Shown here one piece after another: positions 55,182-64,000 of a stretch of DNA of 64,000 bases; position 1 is the first letter of the stretch; every line of letters begins with the position of its first letter. The stretch covers positions 930,001 to 994,000 of the forward strand of contig MSED01000006.1 in assembly GCA_002099365.1 (NCBI GenBank). The letters are read 5' to 3'. Under the pieces are notes generated by a model, which was not told where the DNA came from, made no database searches, and saw only the letters and a list, made by a program, of their open reading frames with translations. Made by a program: the position numbers and the translations under genes. The DNA is from Phialophora verrucosa. Its lineage: Eukaryota; Ascomycota; Eurotiomycetes; Chaetothyriales; Herpotrichiellaceae.

Positions 55182-56107
55182 CGTCAGTGGAAATTGTCGT
55201 TTTGAAGAAGGCCGGAGCGATATTTGAGGAAGGTATATGGATGCAGCGGCGTAGATGCAGATAGCACATTCGCTTTTTGTGTTGTAATATGGTGTTGTAG
55301 TGTTTCGCACTGTTGTGAGATTGTTGTTTTCGAATATTGGAACCATCGTCGACAAGGGAGTGCCCACAGATATTTATACTAGAGTCCTTGCTATTGCCGG
55401 AGGACCGGCCGTTTGATATAAAGTGAAACCCAGCCTCGTGGCCCGTTATGCTGTTAATAAGGATCTGGTTGCGACGCTGAAGAAGGGTCATACGACGTCG
55501 CTGAGCAGAGGAGTTGCAGTGACATCCATGAGTGGAACATCGGTGACGGTTCATCCCCTACGACCAGCGGTGATGCTGAGTGTGCTCAGAGACGGCATGT
55601 CCAGAAGGCTACATATTATTGTCTGGGTAGGAAATTAGCAAGAAGCTCAGCAATTGTGCGACAGATACGTCGAGTGAAGGAGCCCTTGTTGGTTATCATT
55701 GCACTTCCTGCCATGACACAAGTTGTGCCGAAGTTGAAGCTTGATGGCATAAGGTTGGTAGTCAAGAACTGAGGGAGTGGCTGTATCGTCTGGAGTCTTT
55801 CGGAGAAGCTCCAAGCTATGTAACCAAAAAGCTGCTCGACGCCATCCTCTGTTGGTTGATCTAGCCTCAGCAGCGATGATAGATATAATGAAAAAATGTG
55901 CTTTCTGCCTTCGCGTACGTGATCGATACTTTTCGCTGTGTACATGAGCCCACAGTAGACGTTGATCACTCTGCTGGCGTATTCTGTTGAGATCATGACC
56001 ATGTGAGCGGATTTCAGCAGAGACAGTTTGAATGCGCGGAATAGGGGGGAAGTTTTGTCAGCCTAAAAGTTGAGGACGTATGACCGGCTGCCAAAAGCAT
56101 TCACCGG
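55182..56107. other. Intergenic region with one unassigned minus-strand frame
   Basis: Contains a 128-codon open frame on the minus strand (about 55616-56002) whose composition is protein-like but which has no recognisable motif or family. It was left uncalled. Confidence 0.4.
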
Positions 56108-57664
56108 TCATTGGTAAGACTCGCCCAAAAGATAGGGCTTTCTGTCCTGCAAATCAAGTATCATCTGTCCGAAGAGTCCGTTCGCCCATGAGAACCACGG
56201 CCTCGTCCAGTCGCTGGCATTCCACGAATTGACGCTTTCATGAATCAATCCAAGATTATCAGTGCTGCTTACCAGTTGTCGCAACTCTCCTCGGATCTCG
56301 TCGTCGTCGCCTGTTGTCAAGATCCGGACGATGGACGCCATGGGCCAGGCGTGGCCGAATGAGACATGAGGGCCACCGATGGCATTGATGACAGGTCCGC
56401 ACATGTAGTAAGAGTTGGACGACGAAAGAAGAAGCTGACGTGTAGTCTGATATGTCGAATCGGTTACATCATACCCGAAGAGTGGGGCGGACAAAAGGGA
56501 AGGTATATTGGCGTCGTCCATGATATTGTAGCTACCATACCCATCGACTTCGTAGGCATAGATGGTGGCGTTTTCAAAGTGGTATAAGCCATAATCATCA
56601 ATTGCAGCTCGAACAATCGAAGAAAGATTTCTCATGCTGGAAGACAATATTGGGGCGGACGGATTCTGTAGATTTTGCATGATGTCTGCACACAGACCAA
56701 GATAATGCGAGAACATCATATTGGCCGGGATAAAGAGCTGATGAATGCACGAATCGTCAGACGGGCGGAAATAGCTGCGGATCAAGCCAGTGCCTCCCAT
56801 GACAGGATTCCCCCGGAACAGGTTCGAGACAGTCTCGGTGGCGGAGTTGGCTGTGCGGTTCCAGGTGTAAGGCTGATCAAGTACACGTCCGTCGGGATCG
56901 TATGTGCCCATTGTCAGATTGAGGACTGTGTTCATAATGGTTTGGACCGTATCAACCCATTGAAAGCGGTTGAAGAAATCCAGATCCTCGGTAGCATTGT
57001 AATAGTTGTAAGAAACCTCAAGAAATGCTGCCAGACTATCGAGCTCGTATTTGCATTCAAACACTGTCGTATTCGTGACATTTGGAAAGACAACATCGGT
57101 CGCTGCAAAACTATTGACGGCTGGTTCTACACCTGATTCGGGAGGTGGCTGATAGCTGTTACAGTGGGGTGACGTGTTGATGTAGCGGGACTGGAGATTG
57201 ATCACTCCGCGATATAGTGATGCGAGCGACTTTTGGGACGTGTTTGGTTTCAGTAAGGAGAGGTAAGACTGTAGCTGGTTCGAGGAGTCTCGCAGCCACA
57301 TGGCATTGATATCGCCAGTAATGATAAAGGTTAGCTCCTCGTCCGAGTTGTTGGCCGCAACCCCGTGCCAGCGAATAGCAGTGTCGAGAGTGTTAGGAAA
57401 GGCGTTTTCGAAGAGGCGAGTCAGATCAGGATCAGAGATTTGCTCTCTCATGCTGGAAATCGTGTCCTCAACTTCGGACAAATTAAAAGTGCGGCAATGC
57501 TGAGGCGGTCTTTGGTAGGACAGGTTGAACCTGCCGGCCGAGAACGGTGCATGATACTCTGTAAAATACACGGCCGGGTTTGGGCAGGTATAGTTGACCA
57601 GTTGTGCGAACGAAGACGTCGCGAGCAGCAACAGGATGGTAGCCAAGGTGCTGGAACGTGCCAT
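56108..57664 (-). CDS. Secreted GH125 exo-alpha-1,6-mannosidase-like protein
   Basis: Single exon of 518 residues. MARSSTLATILLLLATSSFA is a signal peptide with the Ala-X-Ala site just before Gln. Family blocks are present in order: TGDINAMWLRDSSNQLQSYL (about residues 112-131), SLYRGVINLQSRYI, FECKYELDSLAAFLE, YTWNRTANSATE and finally LIHESVNSWNASDWTRPWFS followed by WANGLFGQMILDL. Glycoside hydrolase family 125 enzymes cut terminal alpha-1,6-mannose by inversion; the Asp in GDINAMWLRD and the Glu in the ESVN block are candidate catalytic residues. Many N-glycosylation sequons agree with secretion. It would act extracellularly on mannans or N-glycans. No lesion seen. Confidence 0.85.
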   Translation of the reverse strand: MARSSTLATILLLLATSSFAQLVNYTCPNPAVYFTEYHAPFSAGRFNLSYQRPPQHCRTFNLSEVEDTISSMREQISDPDLTRLFENAFPNTLDTAIRWHGVAANNSDEELTFIITGDINAMWLRDSSNQLQSYLSLLKPNTSQKSLASLYRGVINLQSRYINTSPHCNSYQPPPESGVEPAVNSFAATDVVFPNVTNTTVFECKYELDSLAAFLEVSYNYYNATEDLDFFNRFQWVDTVQTIMNTVLNLTMGTYDPDGRVLDQPYTWNRTANSATETVSNLFRGNPVMGGTGLIRSYFRPSDDSCIHQLFIPANMMFSHYLGLCADIMQNLQNPSAPILSSSMRNLSSIVRAAIDDYGLYHFENATIYAYEVDGYGSYNIMDDANIPSLLSAPLFGYDVTDSTYQTTRQLLLSSSNSYYMCGPVINAIGGPHVSFGHAWPMASIVRILTTGDDDEIRGELRQLVSSTDNLGLIHESVNSWNASDWTRPWFSWANGLFGQMILDLQDRKPYLLGESYQ

Positions 57665-58099
57665 TCTGCCAGTCGTGTCGAGGATTACTGCAAGGTAATC
57701 TGCGAGTAGAGGTGCCGCACAGCTTGCTGGATCCTAGCAACATAAGCTTATGTATACCTTCACGTACCTAGTGATCTCCATGTCCTCGTGAGTGAAGTCT
57801 GCTAATCGAGTCTTGCGGGGAAGCAATCGCTTTGTGCTTCAGTTACATCGGTTCATGCGTGGGGTTAGGCCATCGATCCCTTTTCAGTCAGAGCGGCGAC
57901 GATCAACCTGGGGTTCGGAGCATGATGCGCCGGGGAGGTTTTGACCTGGTTAAGGCGTCTGCTGTGATTATCTCCTCGAGCTTCCTGCAGATTTTCCGCA
58001 ACGTGCGTTGTCCGCGCGTGTGAAGACTTGTGAGGTAAATTGAAGGCCATCACCCTTTGCGCAAGAACAGTGGACTTCGGGGGTTCAAAGATGGCGCTC
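57665..58099. other. Intergenic region
   Basis: Four hundred bases between the mannosidase start and the HET gene stop. No feature recognised. Confidence 0.5.
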
Positions 58100-60256
58100 T
58101 CATCTAAGTTCAAGCTCTGACGCCCCAATCCCATCAAAAAATGAATCTCGAACGTTACGACAGATTCCTACCCGACGGTATATTGGTAGTCCCTGCCGGT
58201 TGCCACCTGAAAGTGTGCCTGTTCCGCTTTGGTTGAAAGATGGCTGGGATTGCAAGAGAAGCATAGTCTTCCTCCCGATTTGGAGGCCGTAAAGCTCCTT
58301 CTCGGTGCCGACTTCAACGTGGATATGGCGTGTTGGATTACTGTTACCCGGTTCCTGCGACGGGACCAAGTAGTCGAGCTGGCCTTCCATCGATCGCTTG
58401 ACGGGTTCATGTATCACAATCTTGCCGGTATTCGAATCCCGCGCGTAGACATACTGATCGATGTACTTCGTGAAGCTGTAATTGTCCGAGGAGCCGTAGT
58501 TGACGTGAATCTCCGACCAATCAACCTGTTTGAACTTTTGGTTCATGATGCTTTGAAGGCGGCCTTTCACAAAGACACTTTTCTTCTCGGCTCCCTGCTG
58601 ACAGGCTTCGAGGACCACAGCCTCGGCGTCTAGGTCCAGGTCCCTTGCGCGACTAGTAGCCTCGCTGTCTACTAGTAAAACAAAACCATCCTCCTCTTTT
58701 GTGCTCTCGAAGGGTTCCTTGACACTGATGCGGCTACAGAGAGGCAGAGATGCCCAGGACCAGCTTGGTGCGAAATCCGTTAGTGCCTTGCCAGGGTCCT
58801 TCGCTATTCGAACTGACCAAGCCAGGTCTTCTGCAAATGTTGCTCGCCAGAGGCCTGCGAGGTACTCCTGCCCGGAAAATTGATTGTCGTTGAGGTAAAC
58901 ACGCAGATATTGTGCGGCGAGGCCAGAGATTGCACGAAACCTATCCGAGGACTTCGTCATGTTTCGCAGACAATAAGCCTCAACGAGGTCCTGCCACTCT
59001 TTGTGTAGTGGGTCTTTATCTCCATTATATCGGACGTTGAGAAATGCTTGCGCGTCACTCAGCCACTCATAATCTCCTCTCCGCGCAAGAGGTCGACTCA
59101 TTGACTTGCCTCGCTTTCCGCTTTCGGCAGCAAGCTCCATGTGCTGCTCCACAACGCAAGACCAGTAGAATCTCTGACCACAGAAGTAAAGCACCCTAGG
59201 GGAGAGTCGTTCCTCTTGTAAAACCCATGCGCGCGCGGAGAGTGGTGCCCGTGCTCTGACTTCTTTCAGGGTGATGTCAAAGTTGACGAGCCATTGGCCC
59301 TCAAGATAGAAGGGAAAGACAGGATAGGTCCAGGCCTTTCGCGGTCGAAACAGGCCGTCAGTCGACGTCTCGCTTGAGCAAGCGTTCAGAGTAAACAGAG
59401 CGTTGCCGTACACAATGTGCATTCTTGATCCCTCGAGGTCCCAGTCCTCTCCCTTGGCGTTCTCTGTCGGCTGCACAATGCAGAGCTGATCAATCCACAT
59501 ATATCTCAGATCCAGCCGTCGCACCAAGCGCAGGGAATCTCGAATTGTTTCAGGTAGCTTCTCCATCGCCAGGGCAGTCTGTCTTGAGGTGAGATTATCC
59601 CATGTAGTGTTGCCGTCTTTTGCTCCATCGCCCCAGCAATAGCTCAGTGCAACGTAATCAAACCGCGGATATTGGGATGCATCGATCAGTCTCACCTCGG
59701 AATCGGACAGGATCTCGATCAACCGCCTGGGGTTCTCCTCGGACCAGGAGAGGTGGCCGCATTGGGCCTCATGGTGCGTAACACAGCTCTTCAACCACGT
59801 TTTAAGCTGGGGGACCACTAAATCAAGTTTCTTCTCAGGGAGCCGCGGACGATCGATATTTGATGTGAGGGCAATGTTCACACCAGTGAGGTGTTGTTGT
59901 GGTAATCCAAGTATAACATGCAGCATTGACTGACATGGGGTTCCATTCCCTGGTCCACTCCCGGTCTGCATTCTGACATAGACTGGGTCATCTCGCTTCT
60001 CAAGTTGTTGAACCTGCTGGCCGGTAATCTGTGCAAGAAGGAGACCCTGCCGCACTACCCTACATCCAGTACAACCGTTGCGAGCACATTGTTCAAGGTC
60101 CTCATAGCTCGAGTGTAGTTTGATAAAATCTGTTTCTAACTTCCGCAGATGTCGGGCTTCCCGAATGGTTGCCTCCAGTCTTTCGAAATTCGAGCATCGC
60201 GGCTGAGATTTGCGATTCGGCCGCAAACGCTTCGAGCCGCCGAACCAGCTGAACAT
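58100..60256 (-). CDS. HET-domain protein (heterokaryon incompatibility)
   Basis: Single exon of 718 residues if started at MFSWFGGSKRLRPN (60256); the frame is open further upstream with ATG at 60355. The HET domain is recognised by FDYVALSYCWGDG (near residue 200), EKLPETIRDSLRLVRRLDLR, YMWIDQLCIVQ and IVYGNALFTLNACSS followed by DGLFRPR. The N-terminal CARNGCTGCRVVRQGLL is a further conserved block often found before HET. The C-terminal half is variable, as in the family. HET proteins trigger programmed cell death upon non-self recognition after hyphal fusion. The first exon may continue upstream, so the start is uncertain. Confidence 0.82.
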   Translation of the reverse strand: MFSWFGGSKRLRPNRKSQPRCSNFERLEATIREARHLRKLETDFIKLHSSYEDLEQCARNGCTGCRVVRQGLLLAQITGQQVQQLEKRDDPVYVRMQTGSGPGNGTPCQSMLHVILGLPQQHLTGVNIALTSNIDRPRLPEKKLDLVVPQLKTWLKSCVTHHEAQCGHLSWSEENPRRLIEILSDSEVRLIDASQYPRFDYVALSYCWGDGAKDGNTTWDNLTSRQTALAMEKLPETIRDSLRLVRRLDLRYMWIDQLCIVQPTENAKGEDWDLEGSRMHIVYGNALFTLNACSSETSTDGLFRPRKAWTYPVFPFYLEGQWLVNFDITLKEVRARAPLSARAWVLQEERLSPRVLYFCGQRFYWSCVVEQHMELAAESGKRGKSMSRPLARRGDYEWLSDAQAFLNVRYNGDKDPLHKEWQDLVEAYCLRNMTKSSDRFRAISGLAAQYLRVYLNDNQFSGQEYLAGLWRATFAEDLAWSVRIAKDPGKALTDFAPSWSWASLPLCSRISVKEPFESTKEEDGFVLLVDSEATSRARDLDLDAEAVVLEACQQGAEKKSVFVKGRLQSIMNQKFKQVDWSEIHVNYGSSDNYSFTKYIDQYVYARDSNTGKIVIHEPVKRSMEGQLDYLVPSQEPGNSNPTRHIHVEVGTEKELYGLQIGRKTMLLLQSQPSFNQSGTGTLSGGNRQGLPIYRRVGICRNVRDSFFDGIGASELELR

Positions 60257-60781
60257 TGCTGACTCGGTGAAGCCGGCTGGATTTTCTCTGTGGATAAGTC
60301 CTATTCTCGGGCAACCGTCGCGTTTCCTCGGCCAAAGGATGCTGAGGCAGGGCATCAAAGATTGGGGCGAAGGATGGTGTTGGGGTAAATCCAGAGTTGG
60401 CTGGACCTTTCAAGACCCATGCCTGCTATTGACATTCACCCGAAACAGCATCCTCTTAGCGACACTGTTATCCTCGCTCAGTGCCAACTTTAAAATACCG
60501 TGTTGCCGTGAAGGATTTTGCCGAAAGAAGGAGATTCAAACAGCAAGATTGGCATCGAGGAGAGCGACGCGTCCGATGACGTCGACGCGGCGCAGGCTGC
60601 TGCCCACGAGGCAGCAACAGAACGCCGCCGCTTCTGTCACACATTGAACACATTTCCATGTTCTATTTGACAGCCTGTGCTAAAATATCAAACACGAACC
60701 GATTCCCTGCGATCTAGCATATGAAGGAGTTTAACTCTGATGTCCATGTGAAACGTGTAATGTTTCGTATTTTGCAGCATT
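60257..60781. other. Intergenic region, HET 5' side
   Basis: Between the HET start and the stop of the four-helix membrane protein (both minus). It includes the alternative HET start at 60355. Nothing else seen. Confidence 0.45.
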
Positions 60782-61450
60782 TCAGATTGTAATTTCCCCT
60801 TGTCCCAGTTCCGCTTCGGAACTCGTTGCCCGCTTGAAACCCCTACGTTCCTGACTGAACAGCCAACTGTCGGCCAGGACGGCCCCCAAGTCAATAATGC
60901 TGTTCCAATTAGCATCATTTTCACTTGAAAGCAGCAAAACAGCAAGATAAACATACACAGCGATAACTCCACTAACACACGGAGCTATGAAACCTGTGTT
61001 TTCCACAATCGCCCCTTTCCAAAGCGCAGCCAAGTAGCCGGTGGCGGAGGCCAGTACGAGGCTCAAGATCGTACTGAGAATAAAGGTGACCTTCAAGTTG
61101 GCGTATCGACTTAGTTCGTGACCTGGCTCGGCATCGCCATCCGCCACCATGCGAAATCTCGCCGAAAGGATGCGAGCGCCGCCGATGTTGAAGATGGCCT
61201 GTCCGGGGTTTGTCAGAACCAGAGGAATTTCACAGTTGCAACGGCACATAATTACCACTGCAAAAGAACAGAAAGCCATAAACATCCATTTCGGCTGAGA
61301 ATCGAAATTCGCAAAGGGCTCAACTATGAAGTTTGCGAAGGACGACACTATCGCCGTGGCACCGAAAAGGATGTTTGCCCCAATGCAAGCATATTGCATC
61401 GCGCTCCCCGAGCACGGGAAGGGTTCAAAATGAGCGGTGATGATTCTCAT
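60782..61450 (-). CDS. Four-helix membrane protein, unrecognised
   Basis: Single exon of 222 residues from MRIITAHFEPFPCSG (61450); the codon at 61492 is TTG. Four hydrophobic helices: YACIGANILFGATAIVSS, WMFMAFCSFAVVIM, KVTFILSTILSLVLASATGY and CVSGVIAVYVYLAVLLL. The termini lie on the same side and the C-terminus is charged. The segment LVLTNPGQAIFNIGGARILSAR between helices 2 and 3 is conserved-looking. No known family recognised. Position downstream of HET on the same strand may be coincidental. There may be an upstream exon. Confidence 0.5.
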   Translation of the reverse strand: MRIITAHFEPFPCSGSAMQYACIGANILFGATAIVSSFANFIVEPFANFDSQPKWMFMAFCSFAVVIMCRCNCEIPLVLTNPGQAIFNIGGARILSARFRMVADGDAEPGHELSRYANLKVTFILSTILSLVLASATGYLAALWKGAIVENTGFIAPCVSGVIAVYVYLAVLLLSSENDANWNSIIDLGAVLADSWLFSQERRGFKRATSSEAELGQGEITI

Positions 61451-62465
61451 CTTGCTGAATACCGAGGACCACAACAATAAAGAACAGTGCAAATAGAATC
61501 ATGGAAGAAGCACAGAGTACTGTAAACTTAATGATTTCGCTATAGACGGACAAGCTATCGACGCCTTCTTCAGGGACTCAGGGTCGACTGCGCCTCAATC
61601 TGGCGTTTCAAGTGCGAAGTCTGCAAGGCTAGTTGGGGCGCGAACTCATGGCGCAGTCAGGCGACCAGTGGAAAGAAATGAGGGCCAACAACAGCTGGAC
61701 GCGACGTATAGGGTAAATCTGGTAGATATCTATGCGAGGAACTGCTAAGGCAGGGTTTTCAACCTGGAAGCAGTGAACACCTTCTCTCGCAGAGACCCGA
61801 TTTCAAGATCCCGAATGCATGGATGACGCGGAAAGAGATTGCTGGAACCGCTCAAAAGCAAGTCGAACAAGAGACAGCAACAACCACGTCGAGATGATGT
61901 ACCGAGTATATCCAGAGTGCTCCGTACTTGGGCACATTTCAGCAACAGTCTCGACAGCCGAACTCTGGTGCTTGATCCTAGGGAGTGCATATTCATTAGA
62001 GCATCAGGAAGAGCCTCAAGTGAAACATGACTCAACAGTTTGTCACCGACACTTGGCTGCCCCATTTTGCATCCAGCAACATCGGACTTCAGCGAACAGG
62101 CAGCATCCATCCAAGCTCACCGACCGCCTTTTGACCTTTTCAATCCGCTCGTCATCATTATTGCACATCGGGCACAATCCCCAAAATGCAGTCGGCCCAC
62201 AGCCGCTTTCCCGCCCGCCAGCCAACCATCCATCCATCCATCCGGGCCCGCTTCCTGATCAGACATTCATCAGAACTATAGGCGACAAAGGATTTTTGGA
62301 TTGTTGATGCAGATTTACGTCGCATTGGTACAGTACTGTAGTTGTATCATTACTCTTTAAAATTCAATCACACTGATCACTTCTGTCATTCGTCTGCGTG
62401 TCCCGTCTCATTCTCTATTTGAGCCGTCCCTCACTCCGTGAAACGTCAAACCGTACGACTTCACC
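61451..62465. other. Intergenic region, 1.0 kb
   Basis: No gene recognised. It holds a short (CCAT)n tract at about 62223-62241 and lies upstream of the MFS transporter. Confidence 0.5.
62223..62241 (+). repeat. (CCAT)n microsatellite
   Basis: About four and a half copies of CCAT (ATCCATCCATCCATCC). A short simple repeat, of interest as a marker only. Confidence 0.7.
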
Positions 62466-64000
62466 ATGACAAAGACGCAGACCATGACGATGGCGCCCGC
62501 GCACGAAACGCAACCTCCAGGCCCGTCGACGCCAGAAACGTTCGAACTAAGCCTGAAAGCGCCCGGGAAGTCACTTCGAGAACTATCACGACGGGTTGTG
62601 CGTGGTGCTGCGCCTACTCCGTCGGAAGGGCCAGGACGACTCTCTTCAGACGAGGAGGACGACATTCGAGTTGAAGCCGACCCACCTACAGACGCTCAGC
62701 ATGTGGTTCAGCGATGGAATGAACCGAAAGGCAACATTCCAAGGCTGGGGTTTGCGTTCTTCTCGTTTATCGTCACTGGGCTTAATGATGGAGCTGTTGG
62801 CGTATGCATGAACCTCCGGCTTGATCCTGGTGTTCGAATGCTAATATGGACTTGGTTAGGCACTGATTCCCTACGTGGGTGGATTTCTCAAATCTCTGTG
62901 AATCGCACAGATCTTGCTCACTTCATGGACAGCTCGAGACATACTACGACCTCTCTTACACCACGGTGTCTTTGATCTTCCTCACCCCGTTCGCAGGCTA
63001 CTCGCTCGCGGCGTTCACGAACGCCTCCATCCACAGCCGCCTCGGCCAACGAGGGATTGTCATCCTGGCTCCTTTGTGCCATATCATCACGTACGCCATC
63101 CTGTCCGCACACCCGCCGTTTCCAGTGCTTGTCATTAGCAATACCATCTCCGGGTTCGGCAACGGACTGACAGATGCGTGCTTTTGTGCCTGGATTGGAA
63201 TCATGGACAAGGCCAACGCCGTGCAAGGATGTTTACATTCTTGTTATTCGTTGGGGGCACTTTTTGCGCCGTTGATCGCGACAAGTATGGTGGTGCATGC
63301 AAAGCTGCCTTGGTATAACTTCTACTATTTTATGGTATGTGCTGCGAATAATGCCCTCAGGGGCGCCAGGACTTTGAGACTAACGCGCCAGAACTCGCAC
63401 AGGCGGGGGCTTCTGTCCTCGAATTGATCGGCCTGACCGTAACCTTCTGGCGCAAGACGGGTAAGGTCTACCGTCTTGAGTACCCCCGAGAAAATGAAAG
63501 CAAAGGTGGCCGCACGAGAGAAGCACTGAAGTCCAAAATCACGTGGATCTGCTCTCTCTTCTTTTTCACCTACATGGGCGTCGAAGGCAAGCACTCCCAT
63601 TCCGCTTCACTCCGGTATGATGCTACTCTGACACTCTTCAACAGTCGGGCTCGGAGGATGGATCGTGACCTTCATGCTTCGTGTCCGTTCGGCCTCGCCT
63701 TCCGCCTCAGGCTACTCCGGCACCGGGTTCTGGGCCGGCATGGCTCTCGGCCGTGCCACGCTGGGTTTCGTCACCGAACGCTTTGGCGAGCGCATCTGCA
63801 TCTCCATCTACCTTGCCTTGTGCCTGGCGCTGCAACTCGTGTTCTGGCTTGTCCCCAAATTCATCGTCTCAGCGGTCGCTGTCGCGTTTCTGGGCTTCTT
63901 CCTTGGACCTATGTTCCCTGGCTGTGTGATGATGGCGGCGAAACTACTCCCGAAGCACATCCACGTCAGTGCGATTGGATTTGCAATGGCCATAGGCGGG
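62466..64000 (+). CDS. MFS transporter (BSC6-like), cut off by the window end
   Basis: Membrane carrier of the major facilitator superfamily; the 3' end lies beyond 64000. Exons: 62466-62801, 62860-62874 (15 bases, ALIPY), 62933-63334, 63403-63586 and 63645 onward. A cytosolic N-tail of about 95 residues precedes the first helix (RLGFAFFSFIVTGLNDGAVG). Helices follow around SLIFLTPFAGYSLAAFT, IVILAPLCHIITYAIL, FPVLVISNTISGFGNGL, GALFAPLIATSMVV and ITWICSLFFFTYMGVE. After the next splice come GTGFWAGMALGRATLGF and VAFLGFFLGPMFPGCVMMA. The intron 63587-63644 has a GC donor (AAG|GCAAGC) and a CAG acceptor; only this choice continues the frame into VGLGGWIVTF. Sequence resembles fungal BSC6-type MFS proteins of unknown substrate. 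It is too far from the PKS cluster to link. Confidence 0.8.

Noticed and set aside
55616..56002. 128-codon minus-strand frame with protein-like composition
   Set aside because: No motif, domain or start context recognised. It may be random open frame downstream of the mannosidase.
1..64000. tRNA, rRNA, CRISPR array, transposon or telomere repeats
   Set aside because: No cloverleaf, regular spacer array, transposase-like frame, terminal repeat pair or TTAGGG array was recognised by eye. A tRNAscan and repeat search could overturn this.

Overview
This window is nuclear DNA from a filamentous ascomycete (Pezizomycotina). The genes have short GT-AG introns of about 45-120 bases, with branch points such as CTAAC or CTGAC. 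They encode spliceosomal and TFIID subunits, and the accessory genes include HET, CorA-like, STAND-N-terminal and polyketide synthase families found in filamentous fungi. I cannot place the organism below subphylum from sequence alone.

Layout. 0.2-4.6 kb: TFIID subunit TAF11, a six-helix Frag1/DRAM/Sfk1-like membrane protein, and a P-loop sulfotransferase-like protein. 4.6-6.5 kb: no gene seen. 6.5-11.1 kb: a multi-exon CorA-like membrane protein and a five-exon hexokinase. 11.4-14.0 kb: a STAND-type N-terminal-domain protein lying head to head with the 3' two thirds of a parallel beta-helix gene. Both genes lose their 5' ends at the same base, so this is a rearrangement (or assembly) junction. 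14.1-24.7 kb: a redox-rich stretch with a Baeyer-Villiger monooxygenase, a mitochondrial D-2-hydroxyglutarate/D-lactate dehydrogenase, a luciferase-domain protein, a class II aldolase, an ABM-like two-repeat protein and an FAD monooxygenase. 24.8-26.4 kb: the spliceosomal cyclophilin CWC27.

27.3-49.4 kb is a biosynthetic gene cluster and the centre of the window. It holds a cytochrome P450, a 2786-residue highly reducing PKS (PKS1, minus strand), an alpha/beta hydrolase (minus strand) and a second highly reducing PKS (PKS2, plus strand, 2485 residues, nine exons). The hydrolase and PKS2 diverge from a 1.5 kb intergenic region. PKS1 ends in a carnitine O-acyltransferase (cAT) domain with an intact catalytic His. 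It lacks a methyltransferase and its ketoreductase looks dead. PKS2 has methyltransferase, ketoreductase and ACP that look intact, but a shortened, degenerate enoylreductase and no release domain. The two lines therefore have complementary lesions. I infer that they may cooperate on one product, with the cAT and/or the hydrolase handling transfer or release and the P450 oxidising it. No pathway regulator is visible.

49.6-52.1 kb: two divergent paralogous secreted proteins. 53.2-55.2 kb: two small Arg/Tyr/Pro-rich proteins. 56.1-57.7 kb: a secreted GH125 exo-alpha-mannosidase. 58.1-61.5 kb: a HET-domain protein and a four-helix membrane protein. 62.5 kb to the end: an MFS transporter with a probable GC-AG intron, cut off by the window edge.

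All exon boundaries were worked out by hand from splice signals, frame and family motifs; none has transcript support.
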